DNA from: Amoebophrya sp. A120
Lineage: Eukaryota; Sar; Dinophyceae; Syndiniales; Amoebophryaceae
DNA length: 64,000 nucleotides
Assembly: GCA_905178155.1 (NCBI GenBank)
Contig: CAJINV010000019.1
Span: 76,237-140,236 of the forward strand
Direction: 5' to 3'
Shown piece by piece: positions 63,767 to 64,000 of the stretch. A program made the position numbers and the translations under genes. Each line of letters starts with the position of its first letter. Position 1 is the stretch's first letter. The notes under the pieces are model-generated. The model saw only the letters and a list, made by a program, of their open reading frames with translations, was not told the origin of the DNA and ran no database searches.

Positions 63767-64000
63767 GTCCCCGCATGTGAAAGAGTGCGTCTCAGAGAGA
63801 GTGCCCATTTCCGTATATGGATGGCCGTGGAAAAATCGACGACAGAAAAAAGGCGCACGACTTAAATCTGAAAAGGCAGGAACTGGCAAGAAGGCGCAGC
63901 CGTTCACTCACTGAACATGCCCTCCAGAAAGCGCGCTCATTTTTTCACATGTGGGGAAATAGTCGCCAGAAAGAGAGCGCGCCCATCCGCATCCGACAAA
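63767..64000. other. Window end, nothing supported
   Basis: Short frames only; no introner or RNA gene seen. Confidence 0.5.

Overview
The window looks like nuclear DNA of a compact protist genome, most like the parasitic dinoflagellate Amoebophrya (Syndiniales). This is inferred from genome architecture, not from a marker gene. Three things point there: almost all convincing genes lie on one strand (minus) in a long head-to-tail series; coding sequence is packed with short inverted-repeat elements that behave as introns ('introner elements', a phenomenon reported for Amoebophrya); and a few ordinary GT-AG introns coexist with them. No rRNA, tRNA, CRISPR array or bacterial-type operon was seen.

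The dominant feature is a set of 60 introner copies in seven sequence families, here called IE-A to IE-G. Family ends: A TATCAAATGCAAA with an inner GTCTGGGTCTGG; B TATCCTGTGCAAAAG or TATGCATTGCAAAAG; C TATCCTGAGTAAAAACG; D TATGGCGTTCTCAAACG; E TATCCAAGAAAAAAACTG; F TATGGAGCCGTCAGG; G TATCGTAAAGAAAAATCC. All have terminal inverted repeats starting TAT and ending ATA, and are flanked by a 5-bp direct repeat (36 perfect, 16 with one mismatch, 7 more diverged, 1 cut by the window edge). Deleting each element plus one repeat copy joins the neighbouring coding segments in frame. I checked this base by base through several whole genes. In every gene below, exon coordinates keep the repeat copy on the higher-coordinate side.

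Layout, all minus strand unless stated. 1-1319: coiled-coil gene, cut by the window edge. 2256-3311: small membrane protein, 5' end unresolved. 3399-4888: disordered protein. 6109-7361: secreted protein with internal repeats. 8310-14477: 924-aa coiled-coil protein with 13 introners from six families. 15366-19777: 1005-aa coiled-coil protein. 19969-22410: three small genes. 22960-24150: GC-rich island. 25212-27645: 558-aa Ser-rich protein. 27916-41106: 2832-aa multi-pass membrane protein with a WW domain, 22 introners and one GT-AG intron. 41640-43060: second GC-rich island. 43157-47321: 1247-aa secreted glycosyltransferase-like protein. 47987-49063: intronless multi-pass membrane protein. 51203-56560: non-LTR retrotransposon (endonuclease, reverse transcriptase, RNase H) broken by two frameshifts. 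56640-60325: coiled-coil and membrane protein. 61850-62337: possible small plus-strand gene carrying an introner. 62942-63766: two very small genes.

The genes show no shared pathway; most are lineage-specific coiled-coil, disordered or membrane proteins. What unites the window is the intron-generating element system, which would need a transposase (not encoded here) and a splicing process that recognises element ends rather than GT-AG.
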